From the NCBI RefSeq assembly GCF_003611035.1, contig NZ_CP030033.1:1674001-1738000 (forward strand): DNA of 64,000 nt. The letters run 5' to 3'. The notes under the pieces are model-generated. The model ran no database searches. It was given only the letters and a program-made list of their open reading frames with translations, and was not told the DNA's origin. This DNA comes from Cryobacterium soli (GTDB lineage: Bacteria; Actinomycetota; Actinomycetes; Actinomycetales; Microbacteriaceae). A program made the position numbers and the translations under genes. Below are positions 54,163 to 63,372 of the stretch, piece by piece. Numbering within the stretch: the stretch's first letter is position 1; every line of letters begins with the position of its first letter.

Positions 54163-55476
54163 CTATTTGGTCAACAGCGCGACGGCCTCGACGTGGTGGG
54201 TGTTGGGAAACAGGTCGAACGCGCGCAGGCTCTTGAGCGTGTAGCCGTACCCGGCGAAGAGCGCGATGTCCCGGGCCAGGGCCACGGGGTCGCAGGCCAC
54301 GTAGACCACCTGGGCGGGCGAGAGGAAGGCCAACTTGTCGACCACATCCGCCCCCGCACCCGAACGCGGCGGGTCGAGGATCACGGTGGCGGCCTGCTGG
54401 CGGCCCTGGTGGACGTTCTTCGCGTCGCGGGCGAGGCCGGCCAGGAACCGGTCGACCCGGTCGGTCTGGGCGGCGGCGCCGACCCATTCGGCCAGGTTCT
54501 CCGCGGCGTAGCCGGTGGCCTGCGCGTCGCTTTCCACCGAGGTGATGCGCACGGATGGGCCGAATCGCTCACCGACAGCGGCCGCGAGCAGGCCCACCCC
54601 GCCGTAGAGGTCGAGGTTGGCGGCCTTGGGGTCGAACAGGTCGGGGTCGATGGCGTCCTGCACGGCGCTGAAGAGGGTTTCGGCGGCGCGGGCGTGCACC
54701 TGCCAGAATCCGGCGGCGTCGAGCCGGAACTCGCGGTCGCCGACGAGCTCGGTGATCGGGTTCGGGGCGGTGCGACGGCGGCGGCCCTTGTCGTCCTGTT
54801 CGGCGGGCAGGATCTGCACGGGGCCCACGCTCGGAGCCACGACGTCCACGGAGGCCGCTCCGGCGAACAACCGGTCCAACGGCGCGGCCATCTCGAGGGC
54901 GTGCACCGCCAGCGGCAGGTCGTCGACCGGGATCACCCGGTGTGAGCGGGCCGCGTAGGGGCCCACGATGCCGTCGGCGGTCACGTGCAGGCGCACCCGG
55001 GTGCGCCAGCCGGTGCCGTCCATGGCGTCGCCGGGCGACGCATCCGCGGCCACGGCGACGGGCTCGACGGTGACGTCGGTGTCGATGCCGGCCATGCGGT
55101 GCAGGGCGTCGGCGAGCACCTGACGCTTGAGTTCGCGCTGGTGGCTGAGTTCGATGTGGCCGAATTCGGCGCCGCCGGCACGGTCTGCCGGGTCACGGTC
55201 GATGGCGGCGGCGGCCCAGATGTGCGGCTGGCGTTCGGGGGCCGCCTCGAGGACCTCGACGGTCTCGGCACGCCAGAAGCTCTTCTTGTTCGCGTCGGTC
55301 AACCGCGCGCGCACCCGCTCACCCGGCATGGTGTCGCTGACGAAGACCACCCGGCCCTCGTGCCGGGCCACGAAGATACCGCCGTGGGCTACATTTGTGA
55401 CGTCGAGCTCGAGTTCCGTGCCGATTTCGCCTTCGGGATTGCCCTGTCGTGCCTGATTATTGGTGTTGGTGCCCAT
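54163..55476 (-). CDS. TRAM-domain class I SAM-dependent RNA methyltransferase (RlmCD/TrmA-like)
   Basis: 437 residues. An N-terminal TRAM domain (LELDVTNVAHGGIFVARHEG, RVVFVSDTMPGERVRARL) binds RNA; the C-terminal methyltransferase has the SAM motif DLYGGVGLLAAAVGERFG, the ILDPPRSGAGADVVD loop and the catalytic Cys in VVYVACDPVALARD. These fit the 5-methyluridine methyltransferases of 23S rRNA or tRNA; which base is modified is not readable. No four-Cys iron-sulphur cluster motif, found in E. coli RlmD, is seen. It starts with ATG 55476 and precedes the response regulator by 41 bases on the same strand. Confidence 0.9.
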   Translation of the reverse strand: MGTNTNNQARQGNPEGEIGTELELDVTNVAHGGIFVARHEGRVVFVSDTMPGERVRARLTDANKKSFWRAETVEVLEAAPERQPHIWAAAAIDRDPADRAGGAEFGHIELSHQRELKRQVLADALHRMAGIDTDVTVEPVAVAADASPGDAMDGTGWRTRVRLHVTADGIVGPYAARSHRVIPVDDLPLAVHALEMAAPLDRLFAGAASVDVVAPSVGPVQILPAEQDDKGRRRRTAPNPITELVGDREFRLDAAGFWQVHARAAETLFSAVQDAIDPDLFDPKAANLDLYGGVGLLAAAVGERFGPSVRITSVESDAQATGYAAENLAEWVGAAAQTDRVDRFLAGLARDAKNVHQGRQQAATVILDPPRSGAGADVVDKLAFLSPAQVVYVACDPVALARDIALFAGYGYTLKSLRAFDLFPNTHHVEAVALLTK

Positions 55477-55517
55477 TCAACGAGCATCCCACATCTGCTG
55501 AGACACCGAAGGGTTCC

Positions 55518-56177
55518 ATGCGCCTGTACCTCGCCTCCACCTCCCCCGCCCGCTTGTCGCTGCTGCGGGCGGCGGGCATCGAACCCACCACGATCTCGCC
55601 CGAGGTCGACGAGGATGCCGTCGCCGAGGCCGAGGCTGTGCGCACCGGCGCGCCGCTCACGCCGCACCACGTGGTGGAGCTGCTGGCCAGGGCGAAGGCC
55701 GAGGCGGTGGCCGCGGATGGCGCGGCGCACGGCATCGACGGCCTGATCCTGGGCGGCGACTCGGTGTTCGTGCTCGACGGCGTGATCTACGGCAAGCCGC
55801 ACACCCCCGAGCGGGCCCGGGAGCGCTGGCAGGGCCAGCGCGGCCGTACCGGCCAGCTCTTCTCCGGCCACTGGCTGATCGAATACGTCGACGGCCGGCC
55901 CGGGCGTGCGGTCGGGGCCGTGGCCCAGGCCTCGGTGACCTTCGCCGACGACATCCCGGATGCCGAGCTCGACGCCTACATCGCGACCGGAGAACCCTTG
56001 TTCGTGGCCGGCGCCTTCACCATCGACAGTCTCGGCGCGCCGTACATCACCCGCATCGAGGGCGACCCGTCCACTGTGGTCGGACTGTCGCTGCCGACCC
56101 TGCGCCGATTGGTGTCCCGGCTGGGCTATGACTGGCCGAGCCTGTGGAATCGGGGTATTTCGGCCCTACCGGACTGA
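55518..56177 (+). CDS. Maf-like nucleoside triphosphate pyrophosphatase
   Basis: 219 residues from ATG 55518, where the Maf signature LYLASTSPARLSLLRAAGI begins; GAAGGG lies about 5 bases upstream. Maf proteins hydrolyse dTTP, UTP or modified nucleotides to monophosphates. LGGDSVFVLDGVIYGKPHTP carries the catalytic Asp, and the RTGQLFSGHWLI and GEPLFVAGAFTIDSLGAPYI blocks are characteristic. It stands head-to-head with the methyltransferase gene, 41 bases apart, and may be cotranscribed with the carboxylase alpha gene, although a promoter-like box lies between. Confidence 0.93.
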   Translation: MRLYLASTSPARLSLLRAAGIEPTTISPEVDEDAVAEAEAVRTGAPLTPHHVVELLARAKAEAVAADGAAHGIDGLILGGDSVFVLDGVIYGKPHTPERARERWQGQRGRTGQLFSGHWLIEYVDGRPGRAVGAVAQASVTFADDIPDAELDAYIATGEPLFVAGAFTIDSLGAPYITRIEGDPSTVVGLSLPTLRRLVSRLGYDWPSLWNRGISALPD

Positions 56178-56265
56178 CCACCCGAGGGGCGTCTTTGTAG
56201 CCCGACGCAGGGTTCCGGCATTCCTTTTTGTGGGAAAGAACCAAAAAAGCTGGGGTGCTGACCAA

Positions 56266-56271
56266 TAGGCT
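56266..56271 (+). promoter_or_regulatory. Probable -10 box for a leaderless carboxylase alpha transcript
   Basis: TAGGCT is followed by 8 bases and ATG 56280. An AT-rich stretch (CTTTTT ... AAAAAAG) 20-50 bases upstream is unusual for this DNA. No -35 match is clear. Confidence 0.45.
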
Positions 56272-56279
56272 CAGTACCT

Positions 56280-58043
56280 ATGTCGCGTATAACGAAGGTC
56301 CTCATCGCCAACCGGGGCGAGATCGCCGTCCGAGTGATCCGAGCGGCGAAGGACAGTGGCATCCTCTCGGTCGCCGTGTACGCCGACCAGGACCGCGACG
56401 CCCTGCATTCCCGCCTCGCCGACGAGGCCTACGGGCTCGACGGGACGACGAGCGCCGAAACGTACCTGGTCATCGAGAAGATCCTCTCCGTCGCCCGCCG
56501 CTCGGGTGCCGACGCCGTGCACCCCGGGTATGGCTTCCTGGCCGAGAACGCCGCCTTCGCCCGCGCCGTGATCGGCGCCGGCCTGATCTGGATCGGGCCG
56601 TCCCCCGAGGCCATCGAGCAACTCGGCGACAAGGTCTCCGCCCGGCACATCGCCGAGAAGGTGCACGCCCCGATGGCGCCCGGCACCCTGAACCCGGTCG
56701 CGGACGCATCCGAGGTGCTCGACTTCGTCGACCAGCACGGCCTGCCCGTCGCCATCAAGGCGGCCTTCGGCGGTGGCGGCCGCGGGCTGAAGGTGGCCCG
56801 CACCCGCGAAGAGGTGCCCGAACTGTTCGACTCCGCGGTGCGCGAGGCCATCACGGCGTTCGGCCGCGGCGAGTGCTTCGTGGAGAAGTACCTCGACAAG
56901 CCCCGGCACGTCGAAACCCAGTGCCTGGCGGATGCGCACGGCAACGTCGTCGTCATCTCCACGCGCGACTGCTCCCTGCAGCGTCGCCACCAGAAGCTCG
57001 TCGAAGAGGCGCCGGCGCCGTTCCTCACCGAGGCGCAGACAACCGAGATGTACCGGGCGTCAAAGGCGATCCTCAAGGAGGTCGGCTACGTGGGCGCCGG
57101 CACCTGTGAGTTCCTGATCGGCCAGGACGGCACGGTCTCCTTCCTCGAGGTGAACACCCGCCTGCAGGTGGAGCACCCGGTCTCCGAAGAGGTCACCGGC
57201 ATCGACCTGGTGCGCGAGCAGTTCCGCCTCGCCGAGGGCGGCGTGCTCGACTACGACGACCCCGTGGCCGTGGGCCACTCCTTCGAGTTCCGCATCAACG
57301 GCGAAGACGCCGGCCGCGGCTTCATGCCCGCGCCCGGCCCCGTGCACGTGTTCCGGCCCGCCGGCGGCCCCGGCGTGCGCGTCGACAGCGGCGTGCAGTC
57401 CGGCGACGAGATCTCCGGCTCGTTCGACTCGCTGCTGGCCAAGCTCGTCGTCACCGGCGCCACCCGCGAACAGGCCCTGGAGCGCGCCCGTCGCGCCCTG
57501 GACGAGTTCGAGGTCGCCGGCCTGCCCACGGTGCTGCCCTTCCACCGCATGATCGTGCGCGACCCGGCCTTCGCCCCCGCCGACGGCGCGCCCTTCTCGA
57601 TCTACACGCGCTGGATCGAGACCGAGTTCGAGAACACCATCGCTCCCTGGAGCGGCACGGTCGAAGACCGCCCCCGCTCGGACGCCCGCCACAGCGTGGT
57701 CGTCGAGGTCGACGGCCGCCGCATCGAGGTGAGCCTGCCCAGCCGGCTGCTGCCCGGCACCGCATCGGAGAAGACCGCGGGCCCGGCGCCTCGCCGGCGC
57801 ACGGCGACGCACGCCGTGAGCGCCTCGACGGGCGACGCGGTCAAGGCGCCCATGCAGGCCACCATCGTCAAGATCCTCGTCGCCGAGGGCGACACCGTGG
57901 TCAAGGGCGACCTGCTGCTCGTGCTCGAGGCCATGAAGATGGAACAGCCGCTCACCGCCCACAAGGACGGCGTGATCGGGGCGATCGGCGCTGACGTCGG
58001 CGCCACGGTCTCCAGCGGCCACCTGCTGCTGACCGTCTCCTAG
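56280..58043 (+). CDS. Acyl-CoA carboxylase biotin carboxylase/carrier (alpha) subunit
   Basis: 587 residues. The biotin carboxylase part has [20 protein letters not shown], the ATP loop [28 protein letters not shown] and the [20 protein letters not shown] signature. The C-terminal carrier domain has [12 protein letters not shown] with biotinyl Lys553. It uses ATP and bicarbonate to carboxylate biotin, then supplies the beta subunit encoded at 49 kb. The linker between the domains is Arg/Pro/Ala rich. AccA3 of mycobacteria is the closest pattern. BirA at 48 kb would add the biotin. An inverted repeat lies just after the gene. Confidence 0.96.
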   Translation: MSRITKVLIANRGEIAVRVIRAAKDSGILSVAVYADQDRDALHSRLADEAYGLDGTTSAETYLVIEKILSVARRSGADAVHPGYGFLAENAAFARAVIGAGLIWIGPSPEAIEQLGDKVSARHIAEKVHAPMAPGTLNPVADASEVLDFVDQHGLPVAIKAAFGGGGRGLKVARTREEVPELFDSAVREAITAFGRGECFVEKYLDKPRHVETQCLADAHGNVVVISTRDCSLQRRHQKLVEEAPAPFLTEAQTTEMYRASKAILKEVGYVGAGTCEFLIGQDGTVSFLEVNTRLQVEHPVSEEVTGIDLVREQFRLAEGGVLDYDDPVAVGHSFEFRINGEDAGRGFMPAPGPVHVFRPAGGPGVRVDSGVQSGDEISGSFDSLLAKLVVTGATREQALERARRALDEFEVAGLPTVLPFHRMIVRDPAFAPADGAPFSIYTRWIETEFENTIAPWSGTVEDRPRSDARHSVVVEVDGRRIEVSLPSRLLPGTASEKTAGPAPRRRTATHAVSASTGDAVKAPMQATIVKILVAEGDTVVKGDLLLVLEAMKMEQPLTAHKDGVIGAIGADVGATVSSGHLLLTVS

Positions 58044-58090
58044 CACCCGTCCCGCCGCGCAGCCCCCTGCCACCCGACCCCGGTCGGGAT

Positions 58091-58182
58091 GCATCACTCC
58101 TGCAGAATCCTGGCAGCCCGACGCCGACCCGCGTGTTTCCGGCATCCGTTGCCTGCCGCCAGGCAAATTGCAGGAGCTATGC
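58091..58182. repeat. Imperfect inverted repeat, copy B, after the carboxylase alpha gene
   Basis: Left arm GCATCACTCCTGCAGAATCC and right arm GGCAAATTGCAGGAGCTATG can pair over about 24 bases with mismatches. Its arms share ACTCCTGCA and TTGCAGGAG with copy A at 48811-48895. It lies between convergent genes, so it could also serve as a terminator. Confidence 0.6.
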
Positions 58183-58289
58183 AACCCCAACGCGGGCACG
58201 CCGGGCTGGGCCGGGGCTCAGCCGGATGGCGGGTATGGGCCTGCGGGTCAGGGGCGGCGGGTCAGGGCCTGTAGGTCAGGGCTTGTGGG

Positions 58290-59729
58290 TCAGTAGTGCA
58301 CCTTGTGCATGGCGCGCGCGGCATCCGTGATCGAGCCCGTCAGTGACGGGTACACCGTGAAGGCCTCTGCGACCTCGTCGACTGTGAGGCCGTGCTCGAC
58401 GGCGAGGGTGAGCGGGAAGATCAGCTCGCTGGCCTTGGGGCCCACGATGACGCCGCCGATGACGGTGCCGGTGCCGCGGGAGGCGATCAGCTTGACGAAG
58501 CCGTCGGTGATGCCCATCATCTTGGCGCGCGGGTTGGCTTCCAGCGGCATCTTGTAGACCTCGCCGCGGCGCAGGCCCTCCTCGATCTCCTTCTGGGCCC
58601 AGCCCACCGTGGCGATCTCCGGTTGGGTGAAGATGTTCGCGGCCACGTTGCGCACGTCGATGGGCTTCACGGCGTCGCCCATGGCGTGGTAGACGGCCGT
58701 GCGGCCCATCATCGACGCCACGGAGGCCAGCGGCATCTCGGTGGTGCAGTCGCCCGCCGCGTAGATGTTGGGGATCGAGGTGCGTGCCACCCGGTTGACC
58801 CGGATGTGACCGGACTCGTCCAGCTGCACGCCGGCTTCGACGAGGCCGAGGCCCGTGGTGTTGGGCACAGCGCCGACGGCGATCAGGCAGTGGCTGCCCT
58901 CGACGGTGCGGCCGTCGGAGAGGGTCACGGTCACGCCTGTCGCGGTGCGCTCGGCGGATGCGGCGCGGGACTTGCTGAGCACGACCATGCCGTTGCGGGT
59001 GAACACGTTCTCGATCACGGCGGCCGCATCGGCGTCCTCGCCGGGCAGCACCTGGTCGCGGCTGGAGATCAGGGTGACCTCGGCGCCGAGGGCCCGGTAG
59101 GCGGAAGCGAACTCGGCCCCGGTGACGCCGGAGCCGACCACGATCAAGTGTTTGGGCACCGACTTGAGGTTGTAGAGCTGCGTCCAGGTGAGGATGCGTT
59201 CGCCGTCGGGCATCATGCTGGGCAGGGTGCGCGGGCTGCCGCCGACCGACAGCACGATCGTGTCGGCCTCGATCCGGTCGAAGTCGGTTCCGGAGCCGTC
59301 GTCGCCCGTGGAGACGATCACGGCGTCGCGGCCGTCGAGGCGGCCGTGGCCGCTCTGCAGCTTGACGCCGGCCTTCACGAGGGTGGCCCGCATGTCTTCG
59401 GACTGCTCCCGGGCCAGCGCCAGCAGGCGCTTGTTGACGGCGGCCAGGTTGATCGCCACCTCGGGGTGCAGCGGCTTACCGGTGTCGCCGCGCACGAAGA
59501 ACTGCACGCCGAGGTCGGTCGCCTCTCGGATCGAGTTGGATGCCTCAGCCGTCGCGATGAGCGACTTCGAGGGGACCACATCGGTGAGCACCGCAGCGCC
59601 GCCGACGCCGACGCGTTCGATCAGGGTCACCTCGGCGCCCTGCTGGGCGCCCGCCAGAGCCGCCTCATAACCGCCGGGGCCTCCACCGATGATGGCGATC
59701 CGCTGTTTTCTCTCGAACTCGTAAGACAT
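58290..59729 (-). CDS. NAD(P)H-quinone dehydrogenase, LpdA-type flavoprotein without redox cysteines
   Basis: 479 residues of the flavoprotein disulfide reductase fold. FAD motif IAIIGGGPGGYEAALAGAQ, NAD(P) motif LIVVGSGVTGAEFASAYRAL and IYAAGDCTTEMPLASVA are intact. The usual CxxxxC after the FAD site is absent: the sequence is GGAAVLTDVVPSKSLIA, with Ala and Val at the Cys positions, and the C-terminal catalytic His is Tyr in TVYPSLTGSI. This matches LpdA of M. tuberculosis (Rv3303c), a quinone reductase and not a lipoamide dehydrogenase; the assignment rests on these residues. Start ATG 59729 has CAGAAT 6 bases upstream, a possible leaderless arrangement. Confidence 0.9.
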   Translation of the reverse strand: MSYEFERKQRIAIIGGGPGGYEAALAGAQQGAEVTLIERVGVGGAAVLTDVVPSKSLIATAEASNSIREATDLGVQFFVRGDTGKPLHPEVAINLAAVNKRLLALAREQSEDMRATLVKAGVKLQSGHGRLDGRDAVIVSTGDDGSGTDFDRIEADTIVLSVGGSPRTLPSMMPDGERILTWTQLYNLKSVPKHLIVVGSGVTGAEFASAYRALGAEVTLISSRDQVLPGEDADAAAVIENVFTRNGMVVLSKSRAASAERTATGVTVTLSDGRTVEGSHCLIAVGAVPNTTGLGLVEAGVQLDESGHIRVNRVARTSIPNIYAAGDCTTEMPLASVASMMGRTAVYHAMGDAVKPIDVRNVAANIFTQPEIATVGWAQKEIEEGLRRGEVYKMPLEANPRAKMMGITDGFVKLIASRGTGTVIGGVIVGPKASELIFPLTLAVEHGLTVDEVAEAFTVYPSLTGSITDAARAMHKVHY

Positions 59730-59787
59730 TCACTTATTCTGTCGCGCCACCCGCGCCGGGCCAAACCACACCAGACGTCCGGGCAAT

Positions 59788-59793
59788 TAGAGT
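59788..59793 (+). promoter_or_regulatory. Probable -10 box for a leaderless purine nucleoside phosphorylase transcript
   Basis: TAGAGT is followed by AGGGGG and ATG 59800. The intervening purines could also act as a ribosome site, so leaderless translation is not certain. Confidence 0.45.
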
Positions 59794-59799
59794 AGGGGG

Positions 59800-60633
59800 A
59801 TGCTCACGACCGAGATCAATCCTCTTGACGCGCCGGAAACCAACCCGTTCGACGTGGCCAAGATCGCTGCCCAGGAAATCGCCGACGCCACCGGAGTCGA
59901 CCATCACGACATCGCCCTCACCCTGGGCAGCGGCTGGGGCAAGGCTGCCGACCTGATCGGCGAGACCACGCACACCATCCCCGCGCAGGAGATCACCGGC
60001 TTCAGCGCGCCCGCGCTGGCCGGCCACGCCGGCATGCTGCGGTCGGTGCTGCTGCCCACGGGCAAGCGTGCCCTCGTGATCGGCGCCCGCACCCATTACT
60101 ACGAGGGCCACGGCGTGCGCCGGGTCGTGCACAGCGTGCGGACCGCCGCGGCCACGGGCGCGACGACCATGATCCTCACCAACGGGGCCGGCGGCATCCG
60201 CGAGACCTGGACGCCAGGCACGCCGGTACTGATCAGCGACCACATCAACCTCACCGCAGACTCGCCGCTCGAGGGCGCCACCTTCATCGACCTCACCGAC
60301 CTGTACTCGCAGCGCCTGCGCGACCTGGCCCGGGGCATCGACGCCTCGCTCGACGAGGGCGTGTACTGCCAGTTCCGCGGCCCGCACTACGAGACGCCGG
60401 CCGAGGTGCAGATGGCCAAGGCCATCGGCGGTCACATCGTCGGAATGTCCACGGCCCTCGAGGCCATCGCGGCCCGGCAGGCCGGCATGGAGGTACTCGG
60501 CATGTCGCTGATCACCAACCTGGCCGCCGGCATCCAGAAGACCCCGCTGAGCCACGGTGAGGTGCTCGAGGCCGGACAGATGGCCGAAGCCACCATCAGC
60601 GCACTCCTGGCCAAGATCGTGGCCTCGCTGTGA
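59800..60633 (+). CDS. Purine-nucleoside phosphorylase
   Basis: 277 residues, class II trimeric PNP. It splits inosine and guanosine with phosphate to base and ribose-1-phosphate. LTLGSGWGKAADL is the phosphate-binding loop; THYYEGHGVRRVV, LTNGAGGIRETW, the active-site QFRGPHYETPAEV (Glu) and VLGMSLITNLAAGI (Asn) are diagnostic. The GTGA overlap with the next gene, a phosphohexomutase or phosphopentomutase, is functionally sensible: the ribose-1-phosphate can be converted to ribose-5-phosphate. An adenosine deaminase gene is close by on the opposite strand. Confidence 0.95.
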   Translation: MLTTEINPLDAPETNPFDVAKIAAQEIADATGVDHHDIALTLGSGWGKAADLIGETTHTIPAQEITGFSAPALAGHAGMLRSVLLPTGKRALVIGARTHYYEGHGVRRVVHSVRTAAATGATTMILTNGAGGIRETWTPGTPVLISDHINLTADSPLEGATFIDLTDLYSQRLRDLARGIDASLDEGVYCQFRGPHYETPAEVQMAKAIGGHIVGMSTALEAIAARQAGMEVLGMSLITNLAAGIQKTPLSHGEVLEAGQMAEATISALLAKIVASL

Positions 60634-62552
60634 GCCTGGACAACGGCATTCCGGAACAGCCCGCGGCCGACGAGACCCGCCGCCGCGGCGCGCACGCCGC
60701 CGAGCCCGTCACCGAGACAGCGCCGGAGCCCGTGCCCGCCGAGGAACGCGAACCGAAGACCGCCGTGCTCGACACCGTCGCCGCGCCGCTCGACGAGGTC
60801 CCGGCCGCGACCGCGGTGCTCGACACCGTCGTGATCGAACCGGCCGCGACCGACCCGGTGGGCGAACTCATCGTCACCGCCACCGCGTGGCTCGCCCAGG
60901 ACCCCGACCCGGAGACCCGCGCCGAACTGCGCGTGCTCCTGCAGCAGGCCCAGGACCGCGATCCGGCCGCCGTGGCCGACCTGCACTCCAGGTTCGACGA
61001 GCGCCTCGCGTTCGGCACCGCCGGCCTCCGCGGCGAGATCGCCGCCGGCTCCAACCGGATGAACCGGGTACTGGTCTCCCAGGCCGCCGCCGGCCTGGCC
61101 GCCTTCCTGCTCGAGCAGGCCCCGACCGCCCGGCCCGGCGGCATCCCCTCGGTGGTCATCGGCTACGACGGCCGCCGCAACTCGCACGTGTTCGCCACCG
61201 ACACCGCCGCCATCATGGCCGGCGCCGGCGTGCGTGCGATCCTGCTGCCCCGTCTGCTGCCGACCCCGGTGCTCGCATTCGCGGTGCGCCACCTCGGCGC
61301 CAGCGCCGGTGTGATGGTGACCGCCTCGCACAACCCGCCCAACGACAACGGCTACAAAGTCTACCTCGGCGACGCCGACGCGGGCTCCCAGATCGTCTCC
61401 CCCGACGACGTGGCCATCGCCGCCCAGATCCAGCGGGTGGCCGACACCCTCCTGGTCTCCGACCTGCCCCGCGCGGCGTACGAGACCGCGCCGGAGTCCG
61501 TCGTGCAGGCCTACGTCGACGCCACCGCCGCCATCGCCCGGCCGCCGCGCGCGCAGGTCAACGCCGTGTACACGGCCCTGCACGGCGTGGGCTGGGACAC
61601 CACCCGCCGCGTGCTCGACGCCGCCGGTTTCGCGTTGCCGACCCCCGTCGACGCGCAGATCGCCCCCGACTCGGCCTTCCCCACCGTCGCGTTCCCCAAC
61701 CCGGAGGAACCCGGCGCGATGGACCTGGCCTATGAGACCGCCCGCGAGGTGGGCGCAGAACTCATCATCGCCAACGACCCGGATGCCGACCGGCTCGCCA
61801 TCGCCATCCCCGACGCCGACGCGGCCGAGGGCTATCGACGCCTGAGCGGCAACGAGGTCGGGGCGATCCTCGGCTGGCGCGCGGCCGTCGAGGCCCAGAA
61901 CACCCCCGGCGACGGCGGCGCCAACGGCACCCTCGCCTGCTCGATCGTGTCGACCCCGGCCCTCAAGGCCGTGGCGGATGCCTACGGGCTGGCCTTCACC
62001 GACACCCTCACGGGCTTCAAGTGGGTCTCCCGCGCCCCCGGGCTGATCTTCGGCTTCGAGGAGGCCCTGGGCTACCTGGTGAACCCGGGCACCGTGCGCG
62101 ACAAGGACGGCATCTCGGCCGCGGTCGCCCTGCTCTCGCTGGTGAGCGACCTCAAGGCGGACGGCTCCACCCTGGCCGAGCACCTGGACGCCTTCTCGGA
62201 GAAGTTCGGGCACTTCGCCTCGGGCCAGATCTCCGTGCGGGTCACCGACCTCACCGAGATCGACCGGGTGATGGCGCGACTGCGCGACAGCCCGCCGGCG
62301 ATGATCGGCAGCAGCCGGGTCGACCACATCGACGACCTCTCGCAGGGCTTCAACGGTCTGCCGCCGAGCGACGTGCTGCGCATCGTGCTCGCCGACGGGT
62401 CCCGCGTGATGGTGCGCCCGAGCGGCACGGAGCCCAAGCTGAAGGTCTACCTCGACACCAACAGCACCGTCGGCAGCCTCGCCGAACGGCGTCAGGCCGC
62501 ATCCGACGCCCTGGCCGAACTCGACCGCGGCATGCGGGCGTTGATCGGCTGA
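60630..62552 (+). CDS. Phospho-sugar mutase (phosphopento/hexomutase) with N-terminal extension
   Basis: 640 residues from GTG 60630, which overlaps the previous stop. Residues about 75-640 are the alpha-D-phosphohexomutase fold: catalytic Ser233 in TASHNPPNDNGYKVYL, metal loop DPDADRLAIAI, sugar loop GFEEALGYLV and phosphate loop VRPSGTEPKLKVY. The first 75 residues are acidic and Pro/Ala rich, with AVLDTV occurring twice, and have no counterpart in ordinary family members; their third codon positions are strongly GC, so they look coding. GTG 60858 is a possible alternative start that would give normal length. The coupling to PNP suggests ribose-1-phosphate as a substrate. Confidence 0.92.
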   Translation: MSLDNGIPEQPAADETRRRGAHAAEPVTETAPEPVPAEEREPKTAVLDTVAAPLDEVPAATAVLDTVVIEPAATDPVGELIVTATAWLAQDPDPETRAELRVLLQQAQDRDPAAVADLHSRFDERLAFGTAGLRGEIAAGSNRMNRVLVSQAAAGLAAFLLEQAPTARPGGIPSVVIGYDGRRNSHVFATDTAAIMAGAGVRAILLPRLLPTPVLAFAVRHLGASAGVMVTASHNPPNDNGYKVYLGDADAGSQIVSPDDVAIAAQIQRVADTLLVSDLPRAAYETAPESVVQAYVDATAAIARPPRAQVNAVYTALHGVGWDTTRRVLDAAGFALPTPVDAQIAPDSAFPTVAFPNPEEPGAMDLAYETAREVGAELIIANDPDADRLAIAIPDADAAEGYRRLSGNEVGAILGWRAAVEAQNTPGDGGANGTLACSIVSTPALKAVADAYGLAFTDTLTGFKWVSRAPGLIFGFEEALGYLVNPGTVRDKDGISAAVALLSLVSDLKADGSTLAEHLDAFSEKFGHFASGQISVRVTDLTEIDRVMARLRDSPPAMIGSSRVDHIDDLSQGFNGLPPSDVLRIVLADGSRVMVRPSGTEPKLKVYLDTNSTVGSLAERRQAASDALAELDRGMRALIG

Positions 62553-62560
62553 TGCAGTGC

Positions 62561-62585
62561 TCCCGGGTCGCACTGCGACCCGGGA
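62561..62585. terminator. Bidirectional terminator between phospho-sugar mutase and PTS genes
   Basis: TCCCGGGTCGC-ACT-GCGACCCGGGA is a perfect 11-pair stem with a 3-base loop in the 40-base gap between convergent genes. Confidence 0.72.
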
Positions 62586-62592
62586 CGCCCGG

Positions 62593-62865
62593 CTAACCCA
62601 GCGCGGTCTCGAGCTTGGCGGTCAGTTCGTCCAGGTCGAAGAAGTTATCGATGATGATGACATCCGCGTTGGTCTTGCCGATCGACGGCACCAGCTCGCT
62701 CGACGTGAGGATCACCTGGGCGTCCGCGGCGGCCAGCTTGACGCTGGCGATGTCGGCGGCGGTGACGTCCGCCTGGATGTCGAGGCGCTCGAGGGCGCGT
62801 TCGGCGTTGACCTTGAGAATGGCGGACGTGCCGATTCCCACTCCGCACAGTGCGACGATCTTCAT
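62593..62865 (-). CDS. PTS system IIB component
   Basis: 90 residues, a normal IIB size. KIVALCGVGIGTSAILK carries the phosphocysteine Cys7 in the CGxGxGTS loop typical of ascorbate/mannitol-type IIB proteins. It would pass phosphate from the IIA protein encoded just upstream (ATGA overlap) to a sugar transported by IIC. No IIC gene is in the window, and a terminator follows immediately, so IIC must be upstream of the adenosine deaminase gene or elsewhere. A GAGGAG ribosome site lies in the IIA end. The sugar is unknown. Confidence 0.9.
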   Translation of the reverse strand: MKIVALCGVGIGTSAILKVNAERALERLDIQADVTAADIASVKLAAADAQVILTSSELVPSIGKTNADVIIIDNFFDLDELTAKLETALG

Positions 62866-63344
62866 GATGACTCCTCTTCGGTGGCTGCGTGCCCTGATGG
62901 TGCCGCGATGCCCAGGAGCGAGCGTACGGTTTCGGCGTCCGGCGCCGCTGCCAGCGCCGGGATGATGCTGGAATCGTTGAACACATTGGCGAGTTCGGCG
63001 ACGAAATGCACGTGCTCGTCACCCGTGGTCACGGCCAGGCCGAGCACCACGCTGACCGGGTCGTTGTGCGGATGCCCGAACGCGACGGGGTCGGCCAGGG
63101 TCACCACGCTCAGACCCTCGGTGAGCACATCGGGGCCGGGCCGGGCGTGCGCCAGGGCCAGCCCGGGCGCGATCACCACGTAGGCGCCGAACTCCTCGAT
63201 CACCCCCACCATGCGCTCGGTGTAGCCCGGCGCGGTGGAGCCGCTTCTCTCGAGCGCCGCCCCCGCGGCGCCGATCGCGGCGCGCCAGTCGGGAACGTGC
63301 AGGCCGACGTCAATGGCGTCGAGGGGAAGCGGGGGAAGCGACAT
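62862..63344 (-). CDS. PTS system IIA component (mannitol/ascorbate/fructose-type)
   Basis: 160 residues from ATG 63344; the frame is open upstream, but the sequence there is low-complexity and lies in the adenosine deaminase end. The fold matches the EIIA-Man/Fru/Ntr family: TERMVGVIEEFGAYVVIAPG followed by phosphohistidine His66 in LALAHARPGPDVL, then SVVLGLAVTTGDEHVHFVAE. It takes phosphate from HPr and gives it to IIB. The C-terminus overlaps IIB by 4 bases, and 28 bases separate it from the adenosine deaminase stop, so the three are one operon. Its start has only a weak ribosome site. Confidence 0.9.
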   Translation of the reverse strand: MSLPPLPLDAIDVGLHVPDWRAAIGAAGAALERSGSTAPGYTERMVGVIEEFGAYVVIAPGLALAHARPGPDVLTEGLSVVTLADPVAFGHPHNDPVSVVLGLAVTTGDEHVHFVAELANVFNDSSIIPALAAAPDAETVRSLLGIAAPSGHAATEEESS

Positions 63345-63372
63345 GGCTGCTTTCGGGGTTGGGGTGGGGCGG

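Noticed and set aside
58290..59729. Annotation as dihydrolipoamide dehydrogenase.
   Set aside because: Both redox cysteines and the catalytic His are absent.
60432..62573. 713-codon minus-strand frame opposite the phospho-sugar mutase.
   Set aside because: Gly/Val/His-rich shadow frame; the plus strand has all catalytic loops of the mutase.
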